From Bacillota bacterium (GTDB lineage: Bacteria > Bacillota > Dethiobacteria > DTU022): a DNA stretch of 64,000 nt. The stretch covers positions 45,843-109,842 of the forward strand of contig JAKOVL010000043.1 of the NCBI GenBank assembly GCA_029782095.1. Reading direction: 5' to 3'. How positions within the stretch are numbered: position 1 is the stretch's first letter; every line of letters begins with the position of its first letter. The notes under the pieces are model-generated. The model ran no database searches. It worked only from the letters and a program-made list of their open reading frames with translations, and was not told the DNA's origin. Positions 17,070 to 25,414 of this stretch are shown here, one piece after another. The position numbers and the translations under genes are program-made.

Positions 17070-18208
17070 ACATATTAATGCTTAACTACGAGTTTCCCCC
17101 CCTGGGCGGGGGTGCCGGCAACGCCAACTATTATATTTTAAAAGAGATGGCCCGCTACCCGGACCTGCATATTGATTTGGTTACCTCGTCGGTTGGGGAT
17201 TTTAGGGTGGAGCAGTTTGCAGATAATATCACCATTCACTACCTTGATATTAAAAAAAATGAAAGGAACGCACATTATCAAAGCAATAAGGACCTGCTGA
17301 TTTACTCTCTGAAAGCACTCTGTTATGCCAGAACACTGAAAAAAATAAAAAAGTATGATCTATGCCACGCCTTTTTTGGCATACCGTGCGGCTACTTGGC
17401 TATGAGGCTAAAAATTCCGTATATTGTTAGCTTAAGGGGCAGTGATGTCCCTTTTTACAACCGGCGCTTTTTCTGGCTGGATAAGTTGTTTTTCCGACGC
17501 TTAAGCTGCAAAATATGGAAACAGGCGAAGGATGTAATTGCCAATTCCCAAGGTCTAAAGGAACTGGCCCTTGCTTCCTGCCCGGATCAGGAGATTGCCG
17601 TGATTTATAACGGGGTAAATCTAGAGGAGTTTCAACCTCCTAAGAAGAATACAGTGCAAGCAGAAGAAAGAGAGATTAAGCTGATTTCTGTCGGTAGGCT
17701 GATTGAGCGAAAAGGTTACCGTTACTTGATCGAGGCTCTTCAGGGTCTGGATAATGTGCAATTGATTCTTATCGGCGACGGGAACCAGAAAAATGAGCTG
17801 GAGGAGTTAGCCCGGAAAAAAAAAGTGAGGGTAAATTTTTTAGGAAAAGTTGACCACGCCCACCTGGCCGGGCATTTGCACTCAGCCGATATTTTTATAT
17901 TGCCATCTCTTAACGAGGGTATGTCAAATGCCTTACTGGAAGCGATGGCTTGCGGGCTACCGGTAATTGCTACGAACACGGGGGGGAGCAGCGAGCTTAT
18001 TCAAAACAATGGTTTCATCGTTGCCCCGGGAAGTGCTGCCGCGTTAAGAGAGGCAATTAAAAAATTAACAGCGGAACCGGATTTAATATACTTTATGGGC
18101 GATTTATCGAGGAAATTGGCTGAAAATATGGCTTGGGAAAAAGTTGCACAGGCTTACCGATCCGCCTATTATCGCTCTTTAGGGATCGGTTCTGTTTATC
18201 GCCGTTGA
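17057..18208 (+). CDS. GT4 family glycosyltransferase
   Basis: This is a complete GT-B retaining glycosyltransferase (383 residues). The N-terminal YEFPPLGGGAGN glycine-rich loop, SLRGSDVP, the SVGRLIERKGYRYL donor-site motif, and the E-x7-E segment (NEGMSNALLEAMACGLPV, about residues 292-309) are all present. It acts on a cytoplasmic lipid-linked glycan; donor and linkage cannot be read from sequence. TTG 17057 overlaps the GT39 gene, indicating coupling. Confidence 0.93.
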   Translation: MEKINILMLNYEFPPLGGGAGNANYYILKEMARYPDLHIDLVTSSVGDFRVEQFADNITIHYLDIKKNERNAHYQSNKDLLIYSLKALCYARTLKKIKKYDLCHAFFGIPCGYLAMRLKIPYIVSLRGSDVPFYNRRFFWLDKLFFRRLSCKIWKQAKDVIANSQGLKELALASCPDQEIAVIYNGVNLEEFQPPKKNTVQAEEREIKLISVGRLIERKGYRYLIEALQGLDNVQLILIGDGNQKNELEELARKKKVRVNFLGKVDHAHLAGHLHSADIFILPSLNEGMSNALLEAMACGLPVIATNTGGSSELIQNNGFIVAPGSAAALREAIKKLTAEPDLIYFMGDLSRKLAENMAWEKVAQAYRSAYYRSLGIGSVYRR

Positions 18209-18216
18209 GGTGTCGA

Positions 18217-19119
18217 ATGCAGAGTACTAATGAATGTTATGAAATATTATACGTTGCCCTTGGCTATGATTATCTATTAATGGCTGCCCATTCAGCTGCC
18301 ACTGCAAAGAAGAACAACCCGGGCATTTTCTGCACGGTTGTCACCAATATCCATTTTGACAATGCCGCAGTGAAGCCACAATCGTTTTTCGATCGTGTAA
18401 TCTTAATCGACAAAGACAGCAAATACAATCGGACCGTTAAAACAAATGTATACGAGTTTGCCAAGGCTAAGCGTTGTTTATTCCTTGATTGTGATACGGA
18501 AGTTCGCGGAAGCCTTGATCCTATTTTTCGCTGCCTCGACAGGTTTGACATGGCAATGAAACTGGACTTGATCCACTTAGCGAGACCAAGACGAATTTAT
18601 GATGTTGCCCCGGGAATTCCAGGAGAGCTTTTCTCGGTTTGGAACAGCGGAGTCATATTTTTTTCCACCAATGATAGGGTAAAAAAATTATTCAATAACT
18701 GGTCAAGAATTTTTCTAGAGGAAGGTAGAAAAAGCGATCAGCCTGCACTGGCCAGGGCTGTTTACGAAACACCGGATTTGAAGCTGCTTACCCTCAATCC
18801 GCTATGGAATACATTTCCATCTGATATAAAATTGCTGGGCAGGGGATTGGAAGATTCAATAATCTGGCATTACCGGCATCCATATCTCTGGCCGCAGGTG
18901 GCGCCGGCACTTTATAGAATGCATCATTATTACAGCGGCGCTATAACTAACCCATCGGAAGCAGCGCATAATGTAATAAAAGATGCAGCAAAAAGATATA
19001 AATTTCTTTCATCAACTTTTTACCGCCTTATCGTTGGCCACGCCTATTTAAAAAGCTACCAGCCATCAATAATTAAGATGTTTGCAAAGGTCGGGAATTT
19101 GTTTAAGGTTAACATATAG
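18217..19119 (+). CDS. GT-A fold putative glycosyltransferase (GT8-like)
   Basis: The protein (300 residues) shows a D-x-D type motif in FLDCDTEVRG (about residues 89-98), WNSGVIFF and DQPALARAV, the pattern of GT8-like and related nucleotide-diphospho-sugar transferases. The ATG at 18217 is chosen because GAGGTG lies just upstream and the longer frame from 18133 overlaps the preceding gene by 75 bases. The start is 8 bases after the GT4 stop. The donor is unknown. Base composition becomes more AT-rich from here. Confidence 0.72.
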   Translation: MQSTNECYEILYVALGYDYLLMAAHSAATAKKNNPGIFCTVVTNIHFDNAAVKPQSFFDRVILIDKDSKYNRTVKTNVYEFAKAKRCLFLDCDTEVRGSLDPIFRCLDRFDMAMKLDLIHLARPRRIYDVAPGIPGELFSVWNSGVIFFSTNDRVKKLFNNWSRIFLEEGRKSDQPALARAVYETPDLKLLTLNPLWNTFPSDIKLLGRGLEDSIIWHYRHPYLWPQVAPALYRMHHYYSGAITNPSEAAHNVIKDAAKRYKFLSSTFYRLIVGHAYLKSYQPSIIKMFAKVGNLFKVNI

Positions 19120-19191
19120 CATGAACACCAGTACACCGGCAAGGGATACGACCGGTTGGACAATTAAAAATCTTGTGAAGGAGCAGCTATT

Positions 19192-20289
19192 ATGAAAACT
19201 GTTTTAATCTTCGGCGCAGGTTCAATCGGCAACCACCTGGCCTATGCCTGCAGAAATAAAGGTTGGGCAGTAACCATGTTTGATATTTCTTCCCAGGCGC
19301 TAAAACGCACCCGGGAAGAAATTTACCCCCAGAGGTATGGGGAGTGGGACAGTAATATCCAGTTGACGCAAAGCAAGAAGGACTGCTGGAAGAAGAAATA
19401 TGACCTTGTAATTATTGGGACGCCGCCTGACACCCATTTACCCGTGGCCATGGAAGTTTTACAAAATTCTCCCCCCCAGATTATGCTCATTGAAAAGCCT
19501 TTGTGTCCTCCCGATCTGGACAAGTGCAATGAGCTGCTATCCCTGGCCGCGCAAACGGGGACCAGGCTGCTGGTCGGCTACAACCACACTTTAACCAAGC
19601 ACACCCAAAAAGCCGGTTTGCTATTAAAAGAGAAAAAAATCGGAAAACCGCTTTACCTGTATGCCGCCTTTAGAGAGCACTGGGAAGGAATTTTTAAGGC
19701 ACACCCCTGGCTGGACGGGCCCCAGGACAGCTATCTCGGGTATTCCAGTCGTGGGGGCGGGGCCGGTGGAGAGCATTCACATGCTCTAAACATCTGGCAG
19801 CACTTCGCCCATCTTATGGGTATGGGCAGAATTAAAGAAGTGGCGGCGATGATGGATATGGTTACCTTTGAAACCGGCGCATACGACAGGGTATTCCAGG
19901 TAAATGTGCGCACGGAAAAGGGACTCATAGGCCACATTGTCCAGGATGTCATCACCAGGCCTCCTAAAAAGATGCTGGCTCTACAGGGTGAAGACGGATT
20001 CCTGGAATGGTATGTGAATTACAACGAGGGCGCGGACGCCTTGCGCTACGGCCACGGCGGCACAGTGGAAGAATTGTTGTTTCCCAAGACAAGGCCGGAT
20101 GATTTTAAAGGAGAAATCGATCACATCGAGGATTTGCTGACCAAACAAACGGTTGAATCGCCCATAAGCATAGAAAGAGGACTGGAAACAATGCTTGTTC
20201 TGGCTGCGGCACATCTTTCTCACCGCACTAAAAAAGTAATTAGAATCGATTACGAGGCAGGTTATTCAGCCGAAGCCCTGGTCGAATAA
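19192..20289 (+). CDS. Gfo/Idh/MocA family NAD(P)-dependent oxidoreductase
   Basis: An N-terminal Rossmann fold (IFGAGSIGNH, residues 5-14), the GTPPDTHL motif and the catalytic-lysine motif EKPL (about residue 103) define the family. The substrate domain has GGGAGGEHSHALNIW with a candidate catalytic histidine. It is the first gene of a module with a NeuB-like synthase and a CMP-sugar synthetase, so it probably oxidises, reduces or epimerises a sugar precursor of that pathway (inference). GAAGGAG lies ahead of the ATG, and the next gene starts 23 bases after its stop. Confidence 0.85.
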   Translation: MKTVLIFGAGSIGNHLAYACRNKGWAVTMFDISSQALKRTREEIYPQRYGEWDSNIQLTQSKKDCWKKKYDLVIIGTPPDTHLPVAMEVLQNSPPQIMLIEKPLCPPDLDKCNELLSLAAQTGTRLLVGYNHTLTKHTQKAGLLLKEKKIGKPLYLYAAFREHWEGIFKAHPWLDGPQDSYLGYSSRGGGAGGEHSHALNIWQHFAHLMGMGRIKEVAAMMDMVTFETGAYDRVFQVNVRTEKGLIGHIVQDVITRPPKKMLALQGEDGFLEWYVNYNEGADALRYGHGGTVEELLFPKTRPDDFKGEIDHIEDLLTKQTVESPISIERGLETMLVLAAAHLSHRTKKVIRIDYEAGYSAEALVE

Positions 20290-20312
20290 CGGTGCTACAG
20301 GAGGAAGTTTTA

Positions 20313-21821
20313 ATGCAAAGTACTATCCTTAATGATTTATTTATCTTTGACCTGGCTAACAATCACCAGGGGGACTTGAAACACGCTTTAAAAATCATTA
20401 ATGCCATGGGAACGATCAGCAATGAGGAAAACATAAAGAGTGCATTAAAGTTTCAATTCAGAGACTTGGATACACTCATTCATCCTGATTTTGTTAACAG
20501 GGACGATGTTCCGCATATCCCTCGCTTTTTAAATACCCGCTTAAGCAAAGCTGATTATAAAGAGTTGGCTGATGCGGTTAGAAAAAATAATATGCTCACT
20601 ATGGCCACGCCTTTTGACGAAAATTCGGTCGATCTCATCGAAGAGCTGAATATTGACATCATCAAGATTGCCAGCTGCTCTTCTTTTGATTGGCCGCTGC
20701 TGGAGAGAGTGGTTAAAACAGATAAGCCGATTGTGATCTCTACCGGCGGCCTGCCCCTGAGCAAAATTGATCAAGTGGTCTATTTTTTTAAGACTAATCG
20801 GAAAGAATTTGCCTTAATGCACTGTGTTGCCCTTTACCCTACCGAGCCTGAAGCTCTACAATTAAATCAAATTGCATTATTTAAGAACAGATTCCCTTCA
20901 GTTCCCATTGGCTTTTCCACACACGAGCATCCGGACAATTACCAGGCCGTCCAGATGGCTTATGCCCTGGGGGCGCGGCTTTTTGAACGGCACGTGGGTC
21001 TAGAAACGGATAAGTATAAGCTTAACGCATACTCTTCAAAGCCCGAACAGGTCAAGCGGTGGATCAAGGCTTACCACGAAGCTGTGCAATCCTGCGGAGG
21101 GGAAGAGCGTGCACCGGCTTCACCAAAAGAAACTGAAACCCTGCGCTCCCTAATGAGAGGCGTATACGCAAAAAAGGAGATTAAGCAGGGCGAGCAAATC
21201 AGCCGTGATGATGTATATTTTGCCATGCCCTTGCAGCAAGAACAACTGAGCAGCGGTGAATGGAAAGAAGGCATTATTGCCGATCGATCTTACCGGCAGA
21301 ATGAACCCCTGCATGAAAGCCTGGCCCTGCTAAAAGCAACACCTGAAGAGCTCATTTCGCAAATCATGCTTCAGGTTAAAGGAATGCTTAACAATGCGCG
21401 GATCGTAATCAATGATCAAGCTTCCATTGAAATATCACACCATTATGGCCTGGAAAGGTTTAGGGAATTTGGCGTAGTCATAATTGATTGCATCAACCGG
21501 GAATATTGTAAAAAAATAATGGTTCAGCTTCCCCGGCAAAAACACCCCTACCACTATCACAAGCGAAAAGAAGAAACCTTCCAGCTATTAAGCGGTGATC
21601 TGGAAGTGGAAATCAATGGCAAGCGGCACCAGCTGCGTCCTGGAGATTTAATTCTGATAAAGCCGGAGCAGTGGCACAAGTTCCACACACTGGACGGCGC
21701 TATTTTTGAAGAAATCTCAACCACTCACTATAACGACGACTCCTACTACGAGGATGAAAGAATTGCCAGGCTGCCGCGGGAAAAAAGAAAAACCAGGGTC
21801 ACAAATTGGGATCTGCTTTAA
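20313..21821 (+). CDS. NeuB-family nonulosonic acid synthase with SAF domain and C-terminal cupin
   Basis: NeuB-type enzymes condense phosphoenolpyruvate with a hexose-type sugar to form a nine-carbon keto-sugar acid. The TIM barrel occupies about residues 1-255 (FDLANNHQGD, KIASCSSFDW, ISTGG, HCVALYPT, GFSTHEHP), and an antifreeze-like SAF domain about 270-340 (RGVYAKKEIKQGE). An added cupin domain spans about 380-475, with metal-ligand residues in YHYHKRKEE and a later QWHKF histidine. The ordinary synthase has only about 340-350 residues. ATG 20313 has GGAGG 8 bases upstream, so it is preferred to the frame start at 20292. The stop overlaps the next start as TAATG. The cupin might isomerise or epimerise the substrate or product; this is not established. 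Confidence 0.88.
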   Translation: MQSTILNDLFIFDLANNHQGDLKHALKIINAMGTISNEENIKSALKFQFRDLDTLIHPDFVNRDDVPHIPRFLNTRLSKADYKELADAVRKNNMLTMATPFDENSVDLIEELNIDIIKIASCSSFDWPLLERVVKTDKPIVISTGGLPLSKIDQVVYFFKTNRKEFALMHCVALYPTEPEALQLNQIALFKNRFPSVPIGFSTHEHPDNYQAVQMAYALGARLFERHVGLETDKYKLNAYSSKPEQVKRWIKAYHEAVQSCGGEERAPASPKETETLRSLMRGVYAKKEIKQGEQISRDDVYFAMPLQQEQLSSGEWKEGIIADRSYRQNEPLHESLALLKATPEELISQIMLQVKGMLNNARIVINDQASIEISHHYGLERFREFGVVIIDCINREYCKKIMVQLPRQKHPYHYHKRKEETFQLLSGDLEVEINGKRHQLRPGDLILIKPEQWHKFHTLDGAIFEEISTTHYNDDSYYEDERIARLPREKRKTRVTNWDLL

Positions 21822-22432
21822 TGGAACCAACGCTGAAAATTATTGTATTTGACTTTGACGGCACCCTGGTCGATTCACAGCAGTTGAAAGAAGAGGCCTT
21901 TTACCGGCTGTTTCCACAGGACCAGCATTATCAACAAGCAATCGCAGACATTTTAAGCCAGCACCTAGAGGAGTCAAGATATGTCATACTGGCAGCAATT
22001 TTAGAACGTATCGGTATTCGGACTAACCTGGAGTTGCAAGTTAAGCAATTGGCCCGGCAGTATGATCAGATAGTGGTACAGGGTGTAATAAATTGCCGGG
22101 AAAAACCCGGAGCTTCTGCATTGCTCCGTTCAGCCTGTGCGAAGTATGCTTTATATTTAAGCTCCAATACGCCGCAAAAGTCTTTGTGCAAAATTGTCAA
22201 ACAAAGGCGCTGGTCGCATTTTTTTCAGGGAATTTTCGGTTATCCCGATCAAAAAGCGGATACCTTGAAATATATTATCCGTAATAAAAATGTTACCCCC
22301 AGCGAGGTATTGGTTGTGGGCGATGGAGAGTCAGACCGGTTATCAGCTGAAATAAATGGATGCAATTTTTTCGGCGTATATGGCGAGAACTCTCTTATCA
22401 AACTGCAGAAGCAACTTAATTTGAAGGAGTAA
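21821..22432 (+). CDS. HAD-superfamily phosphatase, probably of a keto-sugar acid phosphate
   Basis: Motif I is FDFDGTLVDS (about residues 10-19), motif II is SSNTP, the conserved lysine lies in PDQKADT, and motif IV is VVGDGESDRLSA. An alpha-helical cap sits between motifs I and II (subfamily I). Its position between a NeuB-like synthase and a CMP transferase suggests it removes the phosphate from a phosphorylated condensation product, as NANP does in the Neu5Ac-9-phosphate route (inference). The start shares one base with the upstream stop (TAATG). Confidence 0.85.
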   Translation: MEPTLKIIVFDFDGTLVDSQQLKEEAFYRLFPQDQHYQQAIADILSQHLEESRYVILAAILERIGIRTNLELQVKQLARQYDQIVVQGVINCREKPGASALLRSACAKYALYLSSNTPQKSLCKIVKQRRWSHFFQGIFGYPDQKADTLKYIIRNKNVTPSEVLVVGDGESDRLSAEINGCNFFGVYGENSLIKLQKQLNLKE

Positions 22433-22437
22433 TATCA

Positions 22438-23148
22438 ATGATTTTCGATAAAAGGATCCTGGCCGTAGTTCCTGCCCGTGGCGGAAGCAAGGGTATAAAA
22501 TTGAAAAACCTCAGACCGGTGAACGGTGTTCCCCTGGTAGCCCTGGTGGGGCAGGTAATTAGTCAGCTTGATTACGTGGATCGGGCTATTGTTTCCACAG
22601 ATCACCCTGCTATTGCCGAAGTTGCCGCAAAAGCCGGACTTGATGTCCCCTTTTATCGTCCGGAAGAGCTTTCAGGTGATTACGTTTCAGATTTACAGGT
22701 CCTTACACACGCCCTGCTGAGCATGGAAGAACTTGACGCAACTACCTATGATATAGTGCTCATGCTGCAGCCCACATCGCCTTTGCGCAAACCGGAACAT
22801 GTCACCGCAGCTGTTTTGAAATTAATTAAGGGAGGACACGACGCGGTTTGGACAGTTTCTGAAACCAATCTCAAATATCACCCTTTAAAGCAGCTGGTGA
22901 TTAACGACGGCAAATTAAAATATTTTGATCCTCGGGGTTCACAAATTATTGCCCGCCAACAGCTTTCAAAGATTTATCATCGCAACGGCGCGGCCTATGC
23001 CATAACCAGGCATTGCCTGATTGGCAAGAACTCAATCATGGGAGACAATGCTGCGGCCGTTGTAATCGCGGACCCGATGATCAGCATTGATACCGAAGAT
23101 GATATCCGGGCAGTTGAACGTTATTTAAACACCAAGAAGGAGCTTTAA
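22438..23148 (+). CDS. CMP-nonulosonic acid synthetase (acylneuraminate cytidylyltransferase family)
   Basis: This enzyme activates a keto-sugar acid with CTP to give the CMP-sugar donor. The CTP-binding motif is VVPARGGSKGIKLKN (about residues 10-24), followed by LMLQPTSPLR and the ISIDTEDD motif near the C-terminus. Its length (236) is normal for the NeuA/KdsB-like group. It lies 5 bases after the phosphatase gene. Which acid it activates is unknown; the unusual upstream synthase argues against a plain N-acetylneuraminate call. Confidence 0.9.
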   Translation: MIFDKRILAVVPARGGSKGIKLKNLRPVNGVPLVALVGQVISQLDYVDRAIVSTDHPAIAEVAAKAGLDVPFYRPEELSGDYVSDLQVLTHALLSMEELDATTYDIVLMLQPTSPLRKPEHVTAAVLKLIKGGHDAVWTVSETNLKYHPLKQLVINDGKLKYFDPRGSQIIARQQLSKIYHRNGAAYAITRHCLIGKNSIMGDNAAAVVIADPMISIDTEDDIRAVERYLNTKKEL

Positions 23149-23210
23149 TTTACAGCACTGTCCATTAAAAAATAAATTGATTTCCAAATACTGGGGTGAG
23201 GATTAAGAAA

Positions 23211-24599
23211 ATGAATATATCCAAAAGACGCTGGTTGTTTTTACCGGTTGAAACCAAGGCACGGGAACTGGCAGCCAAAACCCTGCTTGCCTGTGTCGCC
23301 GCAGAAAGGGGCTGGGGTGTTATAATCGGTAAAAAGAAGACGGTCCGTGACAAACAGGAGCTCTATCCCCGCGGCACTTTTATTGAGAAAAGTATAACCC
23401 CGGGAAGGATTGCCCATATTCGAAAAGCCAATGCCATAGGTAATCGTGTTTCCGCCTGGTGCGAAGAGGGCTTGATTTATTTAAACCGGGAAGATTACCG
23501 CCAGAGCCGTCTTGAGGCAGAATCATTTGCTGCTATCGATTATTTTTTTGCCTGGGGTAAGAACCAGGCCGATGATATTACCAGTATTATGGGCCCAAAT
23601 GATAAAATTGTTTTGTCCGGCAATCCCCGCTTTGATCTGCTAAGACCGGAGATGCGCGGCCTATTTGCCAAATCAGCCGCTGCCATAAAACAACGTTATG
23701 GGAAGTTTATTTTAATCAATACCAAGTTTTCGATGGTCAACAACAATCGAAAAATAGAGGAATTTGACTACATATCTTTCTTGCGTTCCATCGGGAAATT
23801 GAAAACCAAGGAAAATGAAGAATTGGTGCGCCGCAACGTGAACTTAAACAAAAAACTCTTCGCCCATTTCCAGGATATGCTTCCACTGCTATCAAAACAG
23901 TTCAGCGATCATGCCATCATAATCCGTCCACATCCTTCTGAAAATCACGAACCATGGCTGGAGCAGGCAAAAAGGCTGCCCAATGTTAAAGTTGTTTTTG
24001 AAGGTAATGTCAATGAATGGCTTCTAGCAGCGGACGTGATGATTCATAACAACTGTACAACCGGCGTTGAAGCCTTCCTTCTGGAGAGGCCAGCTATTTC
24101 TTATCGTCCCTTCAAGGATGAAGAAGTAGAGCACCAGCTTCCCAACCAGGTCAGCTACCAAGCTGTTAACGCGGAGGAGTTAATCGATCTGGTCAGCCGT
24201 TTTGTTGAGCAGAACCACAGCGTTTCAGAGGAAGAACGTGCTCCTAAAGTCAGTTTTGCCCGGCACTATATTGCCAATATTGACGGGAAGCTTGCTTGCG
24301 AGATAATCATGGATACCATGGATAAAGTAGATTTGCCGTTAATGGATGGGATTTTCCCTATAGATCAAGGCGTGTCCAAGATTCTAGCCAAAAAAGTTAA
24401 AAACTTTGAAAGAGCAATAAAGCAGCTTTTTGATGCATCGTATCGCAATAGGCAACGGTACAACCGGCAAAAGTTCCCCGGGATTAACCTCGCGGAAATG
24501 AAGAATTTGGTTGCACAACTGCACTCTGCTTCTGGCCGGTTCTCTAATTTGCAAATTATTCCGGCAGTAGATGATACCTATTGCATTTTTCGTCCGTAA
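23211..24599 (+). CDS. GT-B-like surface carbohydrate biosynthesis protein
   Basis: The protein (462 residues) resembles the surface-carbohydrate-biosynthesis / CDP-glycerol-phosphotransferase-like GT-B group: LSGNPRFDLL, IIRPHPSENHEPW (about residue 240), and the donor-site stretch IHNNCTTGVEAFLLERP (about residues 280-297). This group includes transferases using CMP- or CDP-activated donors. Placed right after the CMP-sugar synthetase, it is the best candidate to transfer the product of this module (inference). ATG 23211 has GGGGTGAGG 9 bases upstream; the longer frame from GTG 23196 uses that ribosome site as coding sequence. Confidence 0.78.
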   Translation: MNISKRRWLFLPVETKARELAAKTLLACVAAERGWGVIIGKKKTVRDKQELYPRGTFIEKSITPGRIAHIRKANAIGNRVSAWCEEGLIYLNREDYRQSRLEAESFAAIDYFFAWGKNQADDITSIMGPNDKIVLSGNPRFDLLRPEMRGLFAKSAAAIKQRYGKFILINTKFSMVNNNRKIEEFDYISFLRSIGKLKTKENEELVRRNVNLNKKLFAHFQDMLPLLSKQFSDHAIIIRPHPSENHEPWLEQAKRLPNVKVVFEGNVNEWLLAADVMIHNNCTTGVEAFLLERPAISYRPFKDEEVEHQLPNQVSYQAVNAEELIDLVSRFVEQNHSVSEEERAPKVSFARHYIANIDGKLACEIIMDTMDKVDLPLMDGIFPIDQGVSKILAKKVKNFERAIKQLFDASYRNRQRYNRQKFPGINLAEMKNLVAQLHSASGRFSNLQIIPAVDDTYCIFRP

Positions 24600-24627
24600 T
24601 ATTTTAGGAGGCCAACGAGATTAAATA

Positions 24628-25410
24628 ATGAAGCGCATAGACTTTCTCGGCGTACCCGGGGTCGGCAAAACAACACTTTATTACAAGTTATTGCAGCAAC
24701 GGGACGATTATGAAAAATGGCTGACGCCACCTGAGGCAAAAATCCTAATAGCCAAAAAACATGTGAAAGCTAATTGGCGCTCAGCAGGAGAATTGCTCAG
24801 GCTGCTTGCCCTGCAGCTGCCAAACCGGACTTTACAGAAAAAACTTACAGAGAATATTTCTGATACTTTGGCCGGTAAAGCTTTTCAAGAAAGACTCCAG
24901 GAATGGATGCCGTTTATTGAACTGTGCAGCTTCAGCCTTGCCGATGGCAGTAAACCGCCATACTACCGGTTTTTATTGGCTAAATGGTTTCTAAGCCTAT
25001 TAAATGATGTGGCCCTGATTGAGTCAGCAGATTTAAAGCATCAAGTGCTCTTTGACGATTCCCTTTCGCAAAGAGCTACCGGAATGATGCCCTGGGATCG
25101 ATTATCAGGGGAACAACAAAGCCGTAAATATTTCTCACTAATGCCACCACCGGTGGCAGTAGTGTACTTGCGTGCCGATCCGCAGCTAATAGCCGACAGG
25201 CTTGTTAAGCGAAAAAAAGTTATTGCGCAACACCAGGATCTCTCATACCATGATTTGTTGGAAAGAACAAAAATAGCAGCGTTGATAGTTGAGGCGGGGG
25301 CCGAAACTCTACACAGTCGGGGCATTCCCGTCCTGATGGTTGATGCATTGTTGCCGATCGCAGAAATGGTTGTGGAGACAAAAAAATTATTAACAAAAAC
25401 TAGTAGGTGA
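24628..25410 (+). CDS. P-loop kinase-like protein of unknown substrate
   Basis: A perfect Walker A loop GVPGVGKTT lies at residues 8-16. A central FDDSLSQR segment recalls the D-R/E substrate site of small-molecule kinases, and a late YLRADPQLIADRLVKRKK looks like a lid region. The length (260) fits nucleoside/sugar kinase-like proteins rather than an ATPase subunit. Located between the CMP-sugar transferase and exporter genes, it could phosphorylate the sugar precursor that the phosphatase later dephosphorylates (inference). The gap to the ABC gene is 4 bases. Confidence 0.65.
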   Translation: MKRIDFLGVPGVGKTTLYYKLLQQRDDYEKWLTPPEAKILIAKKHVKANWRSAGELLRLLALQLPNRTLQKKLTENISDTLAGKAFQERLQEWMPFIELCSFSLADGSKPPYYRFLLAKWFLSLLNDVALIESADLKHQVLFDDSLSQRATGMMPWDRLSGEQQSRKYFSLMPPPVAVVYLRADPQLIADRLVKRKKVIAQHQDLSYHDLLERTKIAALIVEAGAETLHSRGIPVLMVDALLPIAEMVVETKKLLTKTSR

Positions 25411-25414
25411 AATT

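Noticed and set aside
18133..18216. Upstream extension of the GT8-like gene
   Set aside because: It lies inside the preceding GT4 gene, and a good ribosome site sits just before ATG 18217.
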